Below, piece after piece: positions 44,424 to 52,529 of a DNA stretch of 64,000 nucleotides. The translations under genes were made by a program, and so were the position numbers. A model generated the notes under the pieces. The model was not told the DNA's origin, did not search any database, and saw only the letters and a program-made list of their open reading frames with translations. The stretch spans positions 9,707-73,706 of the forward strand of contig DASVVS010000107.1 of NCBI GenBank assembly GCA_036386455.1. Direction: 5' to 3'. Source of the stretch: AC-37 sp036386455. GTDB taxonomy: Bacteria; Actinomycetota; Thermoleophilia; Solirubrobacterales; Thermoleophilaceae. Numbering within the stretch: position 1 is the stretch's first letter; every line of letters begins with the position of its first letter.

Positions 44424-45202
44424 GTGGGGCGCCGCTGATCGGACTCACCACGTCCGAGGTCCGAAAGCGCGACGAGTTCAAGCCGATGCCGCAGGGCGAC
44501 CCGCCGCGCAAGGACCTCGCGCTCGGCTTCAAGTACTTCGAGGCGATCGAGCGGGCCGGCGGGATCCCGGTGATCCTGCCGCCGCTGGCCGATGCGGCGA
44601 TCGACCCGCTCGTCGCGCGGCTGTCCGGCATCTGCATGGCGGGCGGGCCGGACATCGACCCGGCGTCCTACGGCGGCGAGCCCCACCCCGAGCTTGGGCC
44701 GACCGAGCCCGAGCTCGACCGCTTCGAGATCGCGGTCACCTGGGCCGCGCGGGCGCGCTGCCTGCCGATCCTCGCGATCTGCCGCGGCGCGCAGGTGCTG
44801 AACGTGGCGCTCGGCGGCACGCTCCACATGCACCTGCCCGGCGACGCGGGCGACCGCGTGGAGCACCGCCGCAGCGGCTCGGAGGGACCCACCGCCTCGC
44901 ACGACGTCCGCGTGGAGCCCGAGAGCACGCTCGGGCGGGTGCTCGGGTCCGGCACCGTGCACGTGAACTCGTACCACCACCAGGCGGCGCGCAAGCTCGG
45001 GCGCGGGCTGCGCGCGGTGGCGCACGCCGAGGACGGCGTGATCGAGGCCGTCGAGCAGGCCGGGCCCGACTGGGTGGTCGGCGTCCAGTGGCACGCCGAG
45101 GCGATGGAGGTGCCCGAGCAGCAGAGGCTGTTCGAGGCGTTCGTGCAGGCCGCCGCCGCGCGCACGGCCGGCGCCGAGCCGAGGGAGCTGCGGGCGGCGT
45201 GA
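44408..45202 (+). CDS. PuuD-like class I glutamine amidotransferase / gamma-glutamyl hydrolase (peptidase C26)
   Basis: 264 residues. The catalytic triad is visible: Cys in ICRGAQVLNVALGG, His and Glu in VGVQWHAEAMEVPEQQ. The second conserved His region VNSYHHQAARKLG is typical of gamma-glutamyl-GABA hydrolases such as PuuD. It would cleave or transfer a gamma-glutamyl group. The GGAGGGGG upstream and two ATGs (44408, 44420) allow either start; the second gives an ATGA overlap with the ATP-grasp stop. It is translationally coupled in both directions. Confidence 0.9.
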   Translation: MGAGMSGAPLIGLTTSEVRKRDEFKPMPQGDPPRKDLALGFKYFEAIERAGGIPVILPPLADAAIDPLVARLSGICMAGGPDIDPASYGGEPHPELGPTEPELDRFEIAVTWAARARCLPILAICRGAQVLNVALGGTLHMHLPGDAGDRVEHRRSGSEGPTASHDVRVEPESTLGRVLGSGTVHVNSYHHQAARKLGRGLRAVAHAEDGVIEAVEQAGPDWVVGVQWHAEAMEVPEQQRLFEAFVQAAAARTAGAEPRELRAA

Positions 45203-46353
45203 CGACCGAGCTTCGACTCGCCGAGCCGGCCGGCGCCTCGTGGGCGGACTGGCGCCCGGCGTCGTCGGCGTACACGGTCGGCGTGGAGGAGGAGGCGATG
45301 CTCCTCCACCCGGGCGAGTGGAAGCTCTCGCAGAACTGCGAGCAGGTGCTGACCACGCTGCCCGAGCGCCTGGCGGCGCGGGCGACGGCGGAGACGCACG
45401 GGTCGGCGCTCGAGCTGGCCACGCGCCCGCACGCGACGGTGGCGGAGGCGGCCGGGGAGCTTGCCTCGCTGCGCGCGGAGCTGGCCGCCGAGCTGCGCGG
45501 CCAGGGGCTGTCGGTGGCGAGCGCCGGCACGCACCCGTTCGCCGTCTGGAGCGACACGGTCGTCTCGCCCGGCGAGCGCTACCAGTTCCTGTACGGCTCG
45601 CTGCGCGAGCTGGCGCGGCGCGAGCCCACCCACGCGCTGCACGTGCACGTGGGCGTGCCGTCGCCGGACGACGCGATCCGCGTGGCCAACCGGATGCGCG
45701 CGCACCTGCCGCTGCTGCTCGCGCTGTCCGGCAGCTCGCCTTTCTGGCAGGGGCGCGACAGCGGGCTCGCGTCGGCGCGCACGCCGCTGTTCCAGGCGTT
45801 CCCGCGCGTCGGCGTGCCGCGGATGTTCCGCGACTACGAGGACTGGGTCGAGACCGTGGACAAGCTCGTGCGCTGCGACGCGTTCCCCGACCCGTCGTTC
45901 CTCTGGTGGGACGTGCGGATCCAGCCGCGCTACGGCACCGTCGAGGTGCGGATCATGGACGCGCAGATGACCACCGCGTACACCGCCTCGCTCACGGCGC
46001 TCGTGCAGTGCCTGGTGCGGCTCGAGTGCGAGGAGGGCTGGGCGTCCGACGCTCTGCTCGAGCTGCCCGAGGCGATCGAGGAGAACCGCTTCCTGGCCGC
46101 GCGCGACGGGATGCAGGCGTCGTTCATCGACCTCGATCTGGAGATGTCCGTGCCGGTGCGGACGCTTGTGAAGGAGGTGCTCGCGGCGTGCGTGCCGCAC
46201 GCGCAGGAGCTCGGCTGCGTGGACGAGCTCGCGCGGGTGCAGCTCGTGGCGGAGCTGCCCGGCGCGACCTGGCAGCGCCACCGCGCCTCGGCCGGGGGTC
46301 TGCGCGGCCTGGTGGCCGAGATGGCCGGCGCCTACGTGGACTCCCGCGACTGA
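45199..46353 (+). CDS. GCS2-family carboxylate-amine ligase (YbdK-like)
   Basis: 384 residues of the glutamate-cysteine ligase type 2 family. Diagnostic segments are YTVGVEEEAMLL near the N-terminus, HGSALELATRPH, HALHVHVGVPSPDDAIRVANRMR, WWDVRIQPRYGTVEVRIMDAQ and ENRFLAARDGMQA. The family makes gamma-glutamyl amides; some members have weak gamma-glutamylcysteine synthetase activity. The GTG start overlaps the previous TGA. The 3' end overlaps the convergent GT2 gene by 22 bases. With its neighbours it suggests a small gamma-glutamyl or peptide ligation pathway. Confidence 0.9.
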   Translation: MTTELRLAEPAGASWADWRPASSAYTVGVEEEAMLLHPGEWKLSQNCEQVLTTLPERLAARATAETHGSALELATRPHATVAEAAGELASLRAELAAELRGQGLSVASAGTHPFAVWSDTVVSPGERYQFLYGSLRELARREPTHALHVHVGVPSPDDAIRVANRMRAHLPLLLALSGSSPFWQGRDSGLASARTPLFQAFPRVGVPRMFRDYEDWVETVDKLVRCDAFPDPSFLWWDVRIQPRYGTVEVRIMDAQMTTAYTASLTALVQCLVRLECEEGWASDALLELPEAIEENRFLAARDGMQASFIDLDLEMSVPVRTLVKEVLAACVPHAQELGCVDELARVQLVAELPGATWQRHRASAGGLRGLVAEMAGAYVDSRD

Positions 46354-47210
46354 GCGGCGGGCGCGGTCGCCCGCGCCTTCGCGTAGCCCCGGGCGAACGC
46401 CCGCGCGGCGCGGTGCTCGTCGATCCGGCGGTCGAACGCGTGGAGGCCGAGCCGGCTGAGCGCCCGCGCCCCGCTCGCCTTCACGAGCCCGACCCTCCTG
46501 ATCGGCGGCGCCGGCTCCTCCAGCTCGGGGTGCTTCGCGTAGAGGAGCGCCGCGGCGGCGCCGACCTCCTCCATCCGCCGCTCGGTCCGCTCGGGCGTCT
46601 CCGTGCGGAGGTGGTGGGCGAGCGCCTCCGGGCGGTAGCGAAGCCGCAGTCCGCGCCGCGAGAGCCGGTAGCCCAGCTCGGTGTCCTCGTAGATGGGGAG
46701 CTCCTCGTCGAAGGGCTCGAGGAAGCCGCGCTTCAGCGAGACGTTGACGGTGTAGAGCATCCGCCAGGTCACGTCCTCGGGGTCGGCGATGTCGTTGTAG
46801 GCGAACATCGGCCCGCCGTTCTCGAGCCAGTGCATGTGCGGCGTGACCTCGATCTCGGGCGACCAGGTGACGCGGCCCAGCAGCGCCTCGTGCGCCTCCG
46901 GGTGCTCGGCGTGGTGGGCGCGGTGGCGGTCGACCAGGCCGGGCTGGGCGATGGCGTCGTCGTCCACGAACAGGACCAAGTCGCCGCCGGCCGCCTCGAT
47001 CCCGGTGTTCTTCGCGCCGGAGCGCCCGCCGGAGCGCTCGCGCCGCACGGTCCGGACCCACGGCCGCTCGGCCAAGACGGCGGGGGTCGCGTCGGTCGAG
47101 GCGTCGTCCACCACGACGACCTCGTCGGCGCCCTGGGGCCTGAGCGCGTCGAGGCAGCGGGCCAGGACGGGCGCCCGGTTGTGCGTGGGGATGACGACGG
47201 AGAGCCTCAC
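46332..47210 (-). CDS. GT2 glycosyltransferase
   Basis: 292 residues. The GT-A core: VRLSVVIPTHNRAPVLARCLDAL, VVVDDASTDAT, RRERSGGRSGAKNTGIEAAGGDLVLFVDDDA and later YEDTELGYRLSRRGLRLRY. The C-terminus is basic. It probably adds a sugar to the glycan exported by the flippase encoded directly upstream; the GTG start overlaps that gene's stop by 4 bases. It ends within the 3' end of the convergent GCS2 gene. Confidence 0.88.
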   Translation of the reverse strand: MRLSVVIPTHNRAPVLARCLDALRPQGADEVVVVDDASTDATPAVLAERPWVRTVRRERSGGRSGAKNTGIEAAGGDLVLFVDDDAIAQPGLVDRHRAHHAEHPEAHEALLGRVTWSPEIEVTPHMHWLENGGPMFAYNDIADPEDVTWRMLYTVNVSLKRGFLEPFDEELPIYEDTELGYRLSRRGLRLRYRPEALAHHLRTETPERTERRMEEVGAAAALLYAKHPELEEPAPPIRRVGLVKASGARALSRLGLHAFDRRIDEHRAARAFARGYAKARATAPAAQSREST

Positions 47211-48709
47211 CGCGCGCCCGCCGGCTCCGGCGGAGCGGCGACCGGTGCGGGCTCGCCGCGCCCGAACCCGTGCCGCAGCTCCCGCAGCAGCCGCCGCTCG
47301 GCCGCCACCACGAGTCCCGCGTACGCGACCAGGAACAGGGCCAGCTCCGCGAGAGCCTGCCCGAGCGGCCGCTCGCCGCCCCACAGCGCCAGCCGCAGCG
47401 CCAGCGCCGCGCCCGCCGCCAGCGTGACCGGCCAGACGCAGCGGAGGACCAGCCGCGGCAGGTCCACGCCGGGCAGGAGCCGCCGCACGAACCACGCGCG
47501 CACGCACAGGATCGCGACCGACGACCCGCAGATCGCCAGCACGTACTCGGTCGGTCCCCAGGTCAGGTACGCCGGCAGCGCGACCAGGCCGAACATGCCG
47601 ACCGCCACCACGGCCTCGGCCGCCGGCTGCCTGAACCGCCCGAGCCCGCGCGCGAAGGCGATCCACGTGTAGCCGAGCGAGTAGAGCCCGCTGGCCGCGC
47701 CGAGGCCCTGGAGCAGGACGACGGCGCCCTCCCAGTCGTCGCCGAGCAGGTGGCGCACGAGGTCGGGCGCGAACAGCACGAGCGCGGCGCCGAAGCCGAG
47801 CGACCAGATCGCGGCCGCGCGCACGCTCGCGGTGAACAGCTCCTCGAGCGCGGCCGCCCGGTCGCGGATAGCGCACACCACCGGGTAGACGGTGGGGGAG
47901 ATCACGTGCTCGGCGCGGTCGGCGTAGCGGGTGAGCCCCATCGCGAGCGCGAGGAAGCCGGTGGCGGCCAGGCCGTCGTGCAGCTTGAACGCGAGGATCT
48001 GGCCCTGCGCGACCACCAGCGCGCCCGCGGTCACGACCAGCACCGGCCACGAGAACTGGAGGTAGCGGCGGGCGGCGGCGCGCTCGAAGCGGATCGCGAC
48101 GCGGTACGGCGAGACGCGCAGCGCCAGCGCGACCGACGCCGCGTTGCCCGCGATGGCCCCGATCACGATCGACCACACGCCCACGCCCGCGGCGGCGAGC
48201 GGGACCGTGACCACGAACGTGGTGAGCGGGACCACCGCCTGCAGGCTGCGCTGGCGCAGGAAGTCCATGCGCCGGAAGAAGATCCAGAGCGGCGCCTGGA
48301 GCGCGAACGCGATCGGCAGGTAGGTGAGCGCGAGCGTGAGCGCCAGCAGGCGCGGCTCGTCGTAGACGGCGGCGAGCACGGGCGCCGCGATCGCGATCAG
48401 CAGCGCGAACGCCGCCGCCAGCATGAGCTCGAGCGTGAACGCGAGCTGGAACTCGCGCTCCTGGTCGCGCTCGTCCTGCTGCACGAACGCCTCGTCGATG
48501 CCGACGCGCTTGAGCGCGATCAGCGTCATGACCGTGATCGAGACGATCCCGTAGATCCCGATCTCGCTCGGGCCGAGGATGCGAGCCACGATCAGGGCCT
48601 GCGCGAGCGCGGCGGCCTCGACCACGACGAGGAAGGCGGCGTTGATCGCGACGCCGCGGATCGTCCGCGCGCGCAGCTCCGAGGCCGCGAACGGCAGCCG
48701 CTCGCTCAT
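47207..48709 (-). CDS. Wzx-like polysaccharide flippase
   Basis: 500 residues with about 14 hydrophobic helices. The first helices (AINAAFLVVVEAAALAQALIVARILGPSEIGIYGIVSITVMTL) and the WIFFRRMDFLRQRSLQAVV region are typical of the oligosaccharide flippase/MVF superfamily. It would flip a lipid-linked oligosaccharide across the membrane. The ATG at 48709 is favoured by TAGCTT 7 bases upstream over a TTG three codons earlier. Its promoter overlaps that of the divergent GT-C gene. Confidence 0.87.
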   Translation of the reverse strand: MSERLPFAASELRARTIRGVAINAAFLVVVEAAALAQALIVARILGPSEIGIYGIVSITVMTLIALKRVGIDEAFVQQDERDQEREFQLAFTLELMLAAAFALLIAIAAPVLAAVYDEPRLLALTLALTYLPIAFALQAPLWIFFRRMDFLRQRSLQAVVPLTTFVVTVPLAAAGVGVWSIVIGAIAGNAASVALALRVSPYRVAIRFERAAARRYLQFSWPVLVVTAGALVVAQGQILAFKLHDGLAATGFLALAMGLTRYADRAEHVISPTVYPVVCAIRDRAAALEELFTASVRAAAIWSLGFGAALVLFAPDLVRHLLGDDWEGAVVLLQGLGAASGLYSLGYTWIAFARGLGRFRQPAAEAVVAVGMFGLVALPAYLTWGPTEYVLAICGSSVAILCVRAWFVRRLLPGVDLPRLVLRCVWPVTLAAGAALALRLALWGGERPLGQALAELALFLVAYAGLVVAAERRLLRELRHGFGRGEPAPVAAPPEPAGAR

Positions 48710-48716
48710 GCCGGCC

Positions 48717-48729
48717 AAGCTACTACGGT
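48717..48729. promoter_or_regulatory. overlapping divergent -10 elements (TAGCTT minus, TACGGT plus)
   Basis: On the minus strand TAGCTT (48717-48722) is 7 bases from the flippase ATG. On the plus strand TACGGT (48724-48729) is 6 bases from the GTG at 48736. The whole intergenic space is 26 bases, so both promoters are packed back to back. Confidence 0.5.
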
Positions 48730-48735
48730 GGCCGG

Positions 48736-50385
48736 GTGACCTCGACGGCCGCCGCGCTTCCCCGCCCCGGGCCGATCGACCGCTTCGCCTCGCGCGTCGG
48801 CCTCGACCGCTTCGAGCTGGGCTGCCTGATCGTGCTCGTCGGGACGGCGTTCGCGGTGCTGCTCCCGCTGCTCACTCGCGGCCGCCCGCTCTCCGGGGCC
48901 GACGGGCTCTACCCGGCCGACCAGCTCCAGTACTTCGCCTGGATCCGCGAGGCCGCGAACCACGGGCTGATCGGCAACCGCTACGACCTCGCTCCCGGCG
49001 ACCGGCCGTTCCTGCACCCGGGCTTCCTGCTGTCCGGGCTCGTGCACCGCGTCACCGGTCTCTCGATCCCGCTCTCGTACCTGCTCCTGTGGAAGCCGCT
49101 CGCGATCGGGCTCACGTTCTTCGGCTCGCTCGCCTACGTGCGGCGGCTCGTGCCGGCGGGAGGCCAGCGCCGGACGGCGCTCGCGATCGTGCTGTTCGCG
49201 GTGATGCCGGCGTCGGCGATCGTCGCGTGGAGCGACTGGGGCGGCAACCCGCGCCAGTACACCTTCGACTTCATCTCGGGCGAGATGTGGACCGGGCAGT
49301 TCCTGTGGGGCTACCTGTTCACGGCGATCGCCGTGTTCCTGATGCCGCTGGTGCTGCTGGCGGTGGAGCGCTGGCGGACCGAGGGCGGCGGGCGGCGGCT
49401 GGCGCTGGCGGCGCTCGGCGCGCTCGTGGTGATGTGGCTCCAGCCGTGGCAGGGGGCGACGCTTGCGCTGATCGTCGTGCTCGTGGAGGCGATCCAGTTG
49501 TGGCGGGCGCGCGAGCGGCCGCGCTGGGCGCTCGCGGCCGTGCCCGCGGCGGCGGCGCTGCCGGCGCTCTACTACTTCGTGCTCTCGCACGTGGACGAGT
49601 CGTGGAAGCTCGCGAGCGAGGCCAACGCCGCGGGCGGACAGCCGGAGTGGAGCTGGCCGTGGTGGGCGATCCTGCTCACCCTGCTGCCGCTGGCGGCGCC
49701 CGCGGCGCTGGCCTACCGGCTGCCGGCTCCCTCCTGGCAGGACGTGGCGGTGCGGGTCTGGCCGTTCGCCGCCTTCGCCGTCTATCTCCAGCCGGGCGGG
49801 ACCTTCCCGTACCACTCGTTCCAGGGGCTCGTGATCCCGCTGGGGGTGCTCGCCGTGGTGGGCGTGGCGAGCACGAGCTGGCGGGCGCGGCCGGCGTGGG
49901 TCGTGGCGGCGGTGGCGTTCCTCACGCTGCCCGGCTTCGCGCACAAGCTGGAGACGGCTGCGAACAACATCCACCTCGGCGCCGACCCGTACTTCATCTT
50001 CCCCGACGAGCACCGCGCGCTCGACTCGCTCGAGGCGGACCCGCGGCCCGGGGGCGTGCTTGCGCCGCTCTACTCGGGCTTCTACATGCCGTACACGACC
50101 GGCCGCGAGACCTACGTCGGCCAGTTCTCGTGGGCACCGGACGCGCGCACGCGCCGCAAGCGGGCCGACGACCTGTTCGAGGGGCGCCTGCGCGGCGAGC
50201 CGGCACGCGCGTTCGTGCGCGAGACCCGCGCGCGCTTCCTGTTCGCCGACTGCCGCAAGCTGGCGGACCTGAGCGGCGAGCTGCGCGGGATGCTCGAGGA
50301 GGTGCGGCGCTTCGGCTGCGCGACCGTGTACGTGCTGCGCGAGCGGCCGGGGATGAGCGCGGCGGCCGGGCGGCCGGACGAGTAG
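48736..50385 (+). CDS. multi-spanning GT-C-like membrane protein (paralogue of 35427-37025)
   Basis: 549 residues with about ten helices. It shares with the earlier copy the loop AADQLQYFAWIREAANHGLIGNRYDLAPGD-type sequence, LHPGFLLSGL, MWLQPWQGATLALIV, VYLQPGGTFPYHSFQGLVIPL and the C-terminal RFLFADC and FGCATVYVLRE. These blocks make the two clear paralogues. The function is probably glycosyl transfer from a polyprenyl-phosphate donor, unproven. The GTG start has TACGGT 6 bases upstream. Confidence 0.78.
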   Translation: MTSTAAALPRPGPIDRFASRVGLDRFELGCLIVLVGTAFAVLLPLLTRGRPLSGADGLYPADQLQYFAWIREAANHGLIGNRYDLAPGDRPFLHPGFLLSGLVHRVTGLSIPLSYLLLWKPLAIGLTFFGSLAYVRRLVPAGGQRRTALAIVLFAVMPASAIVAWSDWGGNPRQYTFDFISGEMWTGQFLWGYLFTAIAVFLMPLVLLAVERWRTEGGGRRLALAALGALVVMWLQPWQGATLALIVVLVEAIQLWRARERPRWALAAVPAAAALPALYYFVLSHVDESWKLASEANAAGGQPEWSWPWWAILLTLLPLAAPAALAYRLPAPSWQDVAVRVWPFAAFAVYLQPGGTFPYHSFQGLVIPLGVLAVVGVASTSWRARPAWVVAAVAFLTLPGFAHKLETAANNIHLGADPYFIFPDEHRALDSLEADPRPGGVLAPLYSGFYMPYTTGRETYVGQFSWAPDARTRRKRADDLFEGRLRGEPARAFVRETRARFLFADCRKLADLSGELRGMLEEVRRFGCATVYVLRERPGMSAAAGRPDE

Positions 50386-50425
50386 CGGCCCGGCCGGACC
50401 GGCGGCTTCGCCCGCCCGGCTTCGC

Positions 50426-50845
50426 CTACACCGGCAGCAGCGGGATGTCCCAGGCCAGCGCGGCGGCGACGGCCGCGGCGACCGCCAGCCCGATCGCCAC
50501 GAAGCCGACGATGCGCTGCTTCGCGCTGGTCTCCTTCGCGGCGTTCCCCGCCGCCTCCGCCTTGTCGACCGCGATCTCGAGCAGCTTCTCCGCCCAGGCG
50601 AACTGGAGCGCGAGCATGGCGAGGCCGATCGGGATGACCGCGAGGGCCGGGCCCGGCAGGATGAGCATCGCCAGGCCGCCGAGCACGACCGTGAAGCCGG
50701 CCGTGGTCCAGACGATGCGGTAGACGAGGCCGCGCTCGGAGTAGCGCTCGCGGCGCTCCTCGAGCTTCTCGAACAGCTCGCGGACCTTCGAGGTCTCCTC
50801 CTCCGGCTCCTCGCGGCCCGGCCGTCGCTCCTCTGCCTCACCCAT
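50426..50845 (-). CDS. small two-helix PGPGW-type membrane protein
   Basis: 139 residues. The N-terminus is charged (EAEERRPGREEPEEETSKVRELFEKLEERRERYSERG). Then VYRIVWTTAGFTVVLGGLAMLILPGPALAVIPIGLAMLALQFAWAEKLLE forms two helices around LPGP, which is the signature of the putative transmembrane PGPGW family. A last hydrophobic segment lies near the C-terminus. The function is unknown. TACGGT stands 7 bases before the ATG. The start is packed against the divergent GT-C gene. Confidence 0.8.
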   Translation of the reverse strand: MGEAEERRPGREEPEEETSKVRELFEKLEERRERYSERGLVYRIVWTTAGFTVVLGGLAMLILPGPALAVIPIGLAMLALQFAWAEKLLEIAVDKAEAAGNAAKETSAKQRIVGFVAIGLAVAAAVAAALAWDIPLLPV

Positions 50846-50851
50846 GCCGGA

Positions 50852-50858
50852 TACCGTA
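50852..50858. promoter_or_regulatory. fully shared bidirectional -10 (TACCGT / TACGGT)
   Basis: The palindromic core TACCGTA reads TACCGT on plus (7 bases before GTG 50865) and TACGGT on minus (7 bases before ATG 50845). This resolves the apparent overlap of the two start codons by favouring the downstream GTG for the plus gene. Confidence 0.5.
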
Positions 50859-50864
50859 CCCCCG

Positions 50865-52529
50865 GTGCGGCGCGCCGACGCGCTCTCTCGCCCGCTCGTC
50901 CTCGGCCTGCTGTTCGCGGGAGCCGCCCTGCTCTCCGGCATCACCGTCCTCGACGGGGTCCAGCCGAACGACGAGGGGCTCATGCTCCAGGCCGCCGCGC
51001 GGATCGCCGCCGGGGAGGTGCCGTACAGCGACTTCTGGTGGTACTACCCGCCCGGGCAGCCGTACCTGCTGGCGGGGCTGTGGGAGCTGTTCGGCCCCTC
51101 GCTGCTGGCCTGGCGGGTGGTGCGCGTGCTGGTGGACGCGGCCGTGGCCGTGCTCGCGTTCGAGTTGGCGCGGCGGCGCACCGGAGCCGGCGCGCACGCC
51201 CGCTGGCTGCCGCTCGCGGCGTGGCTCGCCGCCGCGTGCGCGATGGCGTTCCCGAGCGGTCCGCACCCGTTCCCGATCGCGCTCGCGCTGGCCCTCGGCG
51301 CACTGCTCGCGGCCGAGCGCCGGCCGCTGCTCGCCGGCGTCCTGCTCGGCCTGTGCGCGGTCTGGCGGCTCGAGTTCGCGGCCTACGCGGGGCTCGGGAT
51401 CGCGGTGGCCCACGCACTGTCCGCGGGGCCGCGCCGCGAGCGGGCCGGGCGGCTCGGGCGCGTGGCGGGCGCCGCCACGGCCGCGGGCGCGCTGCTCTAC
51501 CTGCCGGTCGTGCTCGCGGCGGGCGTGGGGCGCTCGTGGGAGATGCTCATCGAGTATCCGCTCCTCGACTTCGGCGACTACCAGTCGCTCCCGTTCCCGC
51601 TCGACTACGACGGGCCGCTGAACACGAGCGGCGCCGGCGGATTCCTGTCGGACAGCGCGGAGAACCTGATCCACTTCTACCTGCCGCTCGCGCTGGTGAT
51701 CGGGCTGGCCGGCGGGCTGCTGGCGCTGGCGCCGCGCTTCAGGCGCGCCGACCCGTGGCCGGCGGCCACCGGGGTCTTCGCGATCGGCATGGGCCACTAC
51801 CTCCTGGTCCGCGCCGACATCTTCCACACCGCGCCGCTCGCGGTGATGGTGGCGATCCTGGCGGCATGGGCGCTGGGCGGAAGCCGACCGGGGTCGATTC
51901 CGTCCTCTATAGGGACGCAATCGACCCCGGTCGAGCGGAGCGGCCCCGAACCGCCTCCCTCCCCGGCCGCAGAGAGCGGTCGCGCAACCGGGCCGATCGC
52001 GCTAATGGCCGCAGCCGCCGCGACCCTCGGCCTCGTCTGGGCGCTGGCGGAGGGCCTCGACCGCCGCGTGCGCGGGCTGACCGACGAGGACACGCGCGCG
52101 CTCGACCTGCCCGCGGCCGACGGCGTGGAGGCTCGCCCCCAGCGGGCGCTCGCCCTGGAGCGCGCGGCGCGCTTCGTCCGCGCGCGCGTGCCCGAGGGCG
52201 AGCCGATCTACGTGACCACGCTGCGGTCCGACCTCGTGACCTCCGGCAACCCGCTGCTGTACGTGCTCGCCGGCCGGCCGAACGCGACGCGCTACGACAT
52301 CGCGGCGCCCGGGGTGGTCACCTCGGCGCCCGTTCAGCGCGAGATCGTGGCCGACCTGCGCCGCGAGCGGCCGCTGGTGGTGCGCTGGACGGCGCCGGTC
52401 ACGGCCGAGGCCGAGCCGAACGCGGCCGGGCGCTCGAGCGGGGTCAGGCTCCTCGACGACTACCTCGCCCGGGAGTACGGGCAGGTGGCGAAGCTGGGCT
52501 ACTACGTGATGCTGGAGCCGCGGCCGTGA
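50865..52529 (+). CDS. GT-C-like multi-spanning membrane protein carrying a palindromic insertion
   Basis: 554 residues from this GTG (561 from the ATG at 50844, which would overlap the divergent gene's start). About ten helices; the first loop GVQPNDEGLMLQAAARIAAGEVPYSDFWWYYPPGQPYLLAGLW is typical of GT-C glycosyltransferases. Between two helices (AVMVAILAAWALGG and IALMAAAAATLGLVWALAEGL) lies a hydrophilic loop (RPGSIPSSIGTQSTPVERSGPE) encoded by a 15-bp-arm palindrome. The soluble C-terminus (about 420-554) ends GYYVMLEPRP. The GT4 gene downstream overlaps by GTGA. Confidence 0.78.
   Translation: MRRADALSRPLVLGLLFAGAALLSGITVLDGVQPNDEGLMLQAAARIAAGEVPYSDFWWYYPPGQPYLLAGLWELFGPSLLAWRVVRVLVDAAVAVLAFELARRRTGAGAHARWLPLAAWLAAACAMAFPSGPHPFPIALALALGALLAAERRPLLAGVLLGLCAVWRLEFAAYAGLGIAVAHALSAGPRRERAGRLGRVAGAATAAGALLYLPVVLAAGVGRSWEMLIEYPLLDFGDYQSLPFPLDYDGPLNTSGAGGFLSDSAENLIHFYLPLALVIGLAGGLLALAPRFRRADPWPAATGVFAIGMGHYLLVRADIFHTAPLAVMVAILAAWALGGSRPGSIPSSIGTQSTPVERSGPEPPPSPAAESGRATGPIALMAAAAATLGLVWALAEGLDRRVRGLTDEDTRALDLPAADGVEARPQRALALERAARFVRARVPEGEPIYVTTLRSDLVTSGNPLLYVLAGRPNATRYDIAAPGVVTSAPVQREIVADLRRERPLVVRWTAPVTAEAEPNAAGRSSGVRLLDDYLAREYGQVAKLGYYVMLEPRP
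51885..51933. repeat. palindromic element inside a coding sequence (third family member)
   Basis: Arms of 15 bases at 51885-51899 (CGACCGGGGTCGATT) and 51919-51933 are perfect reverse complements. After one mismatched pair, CGTCC (51901-51905) pairs with GGACG (51913-51917) around TCTATAG. It keeps the reading frame of the GT-C gene and encodes a loop between two membrane helices. Confidence 0.85.
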
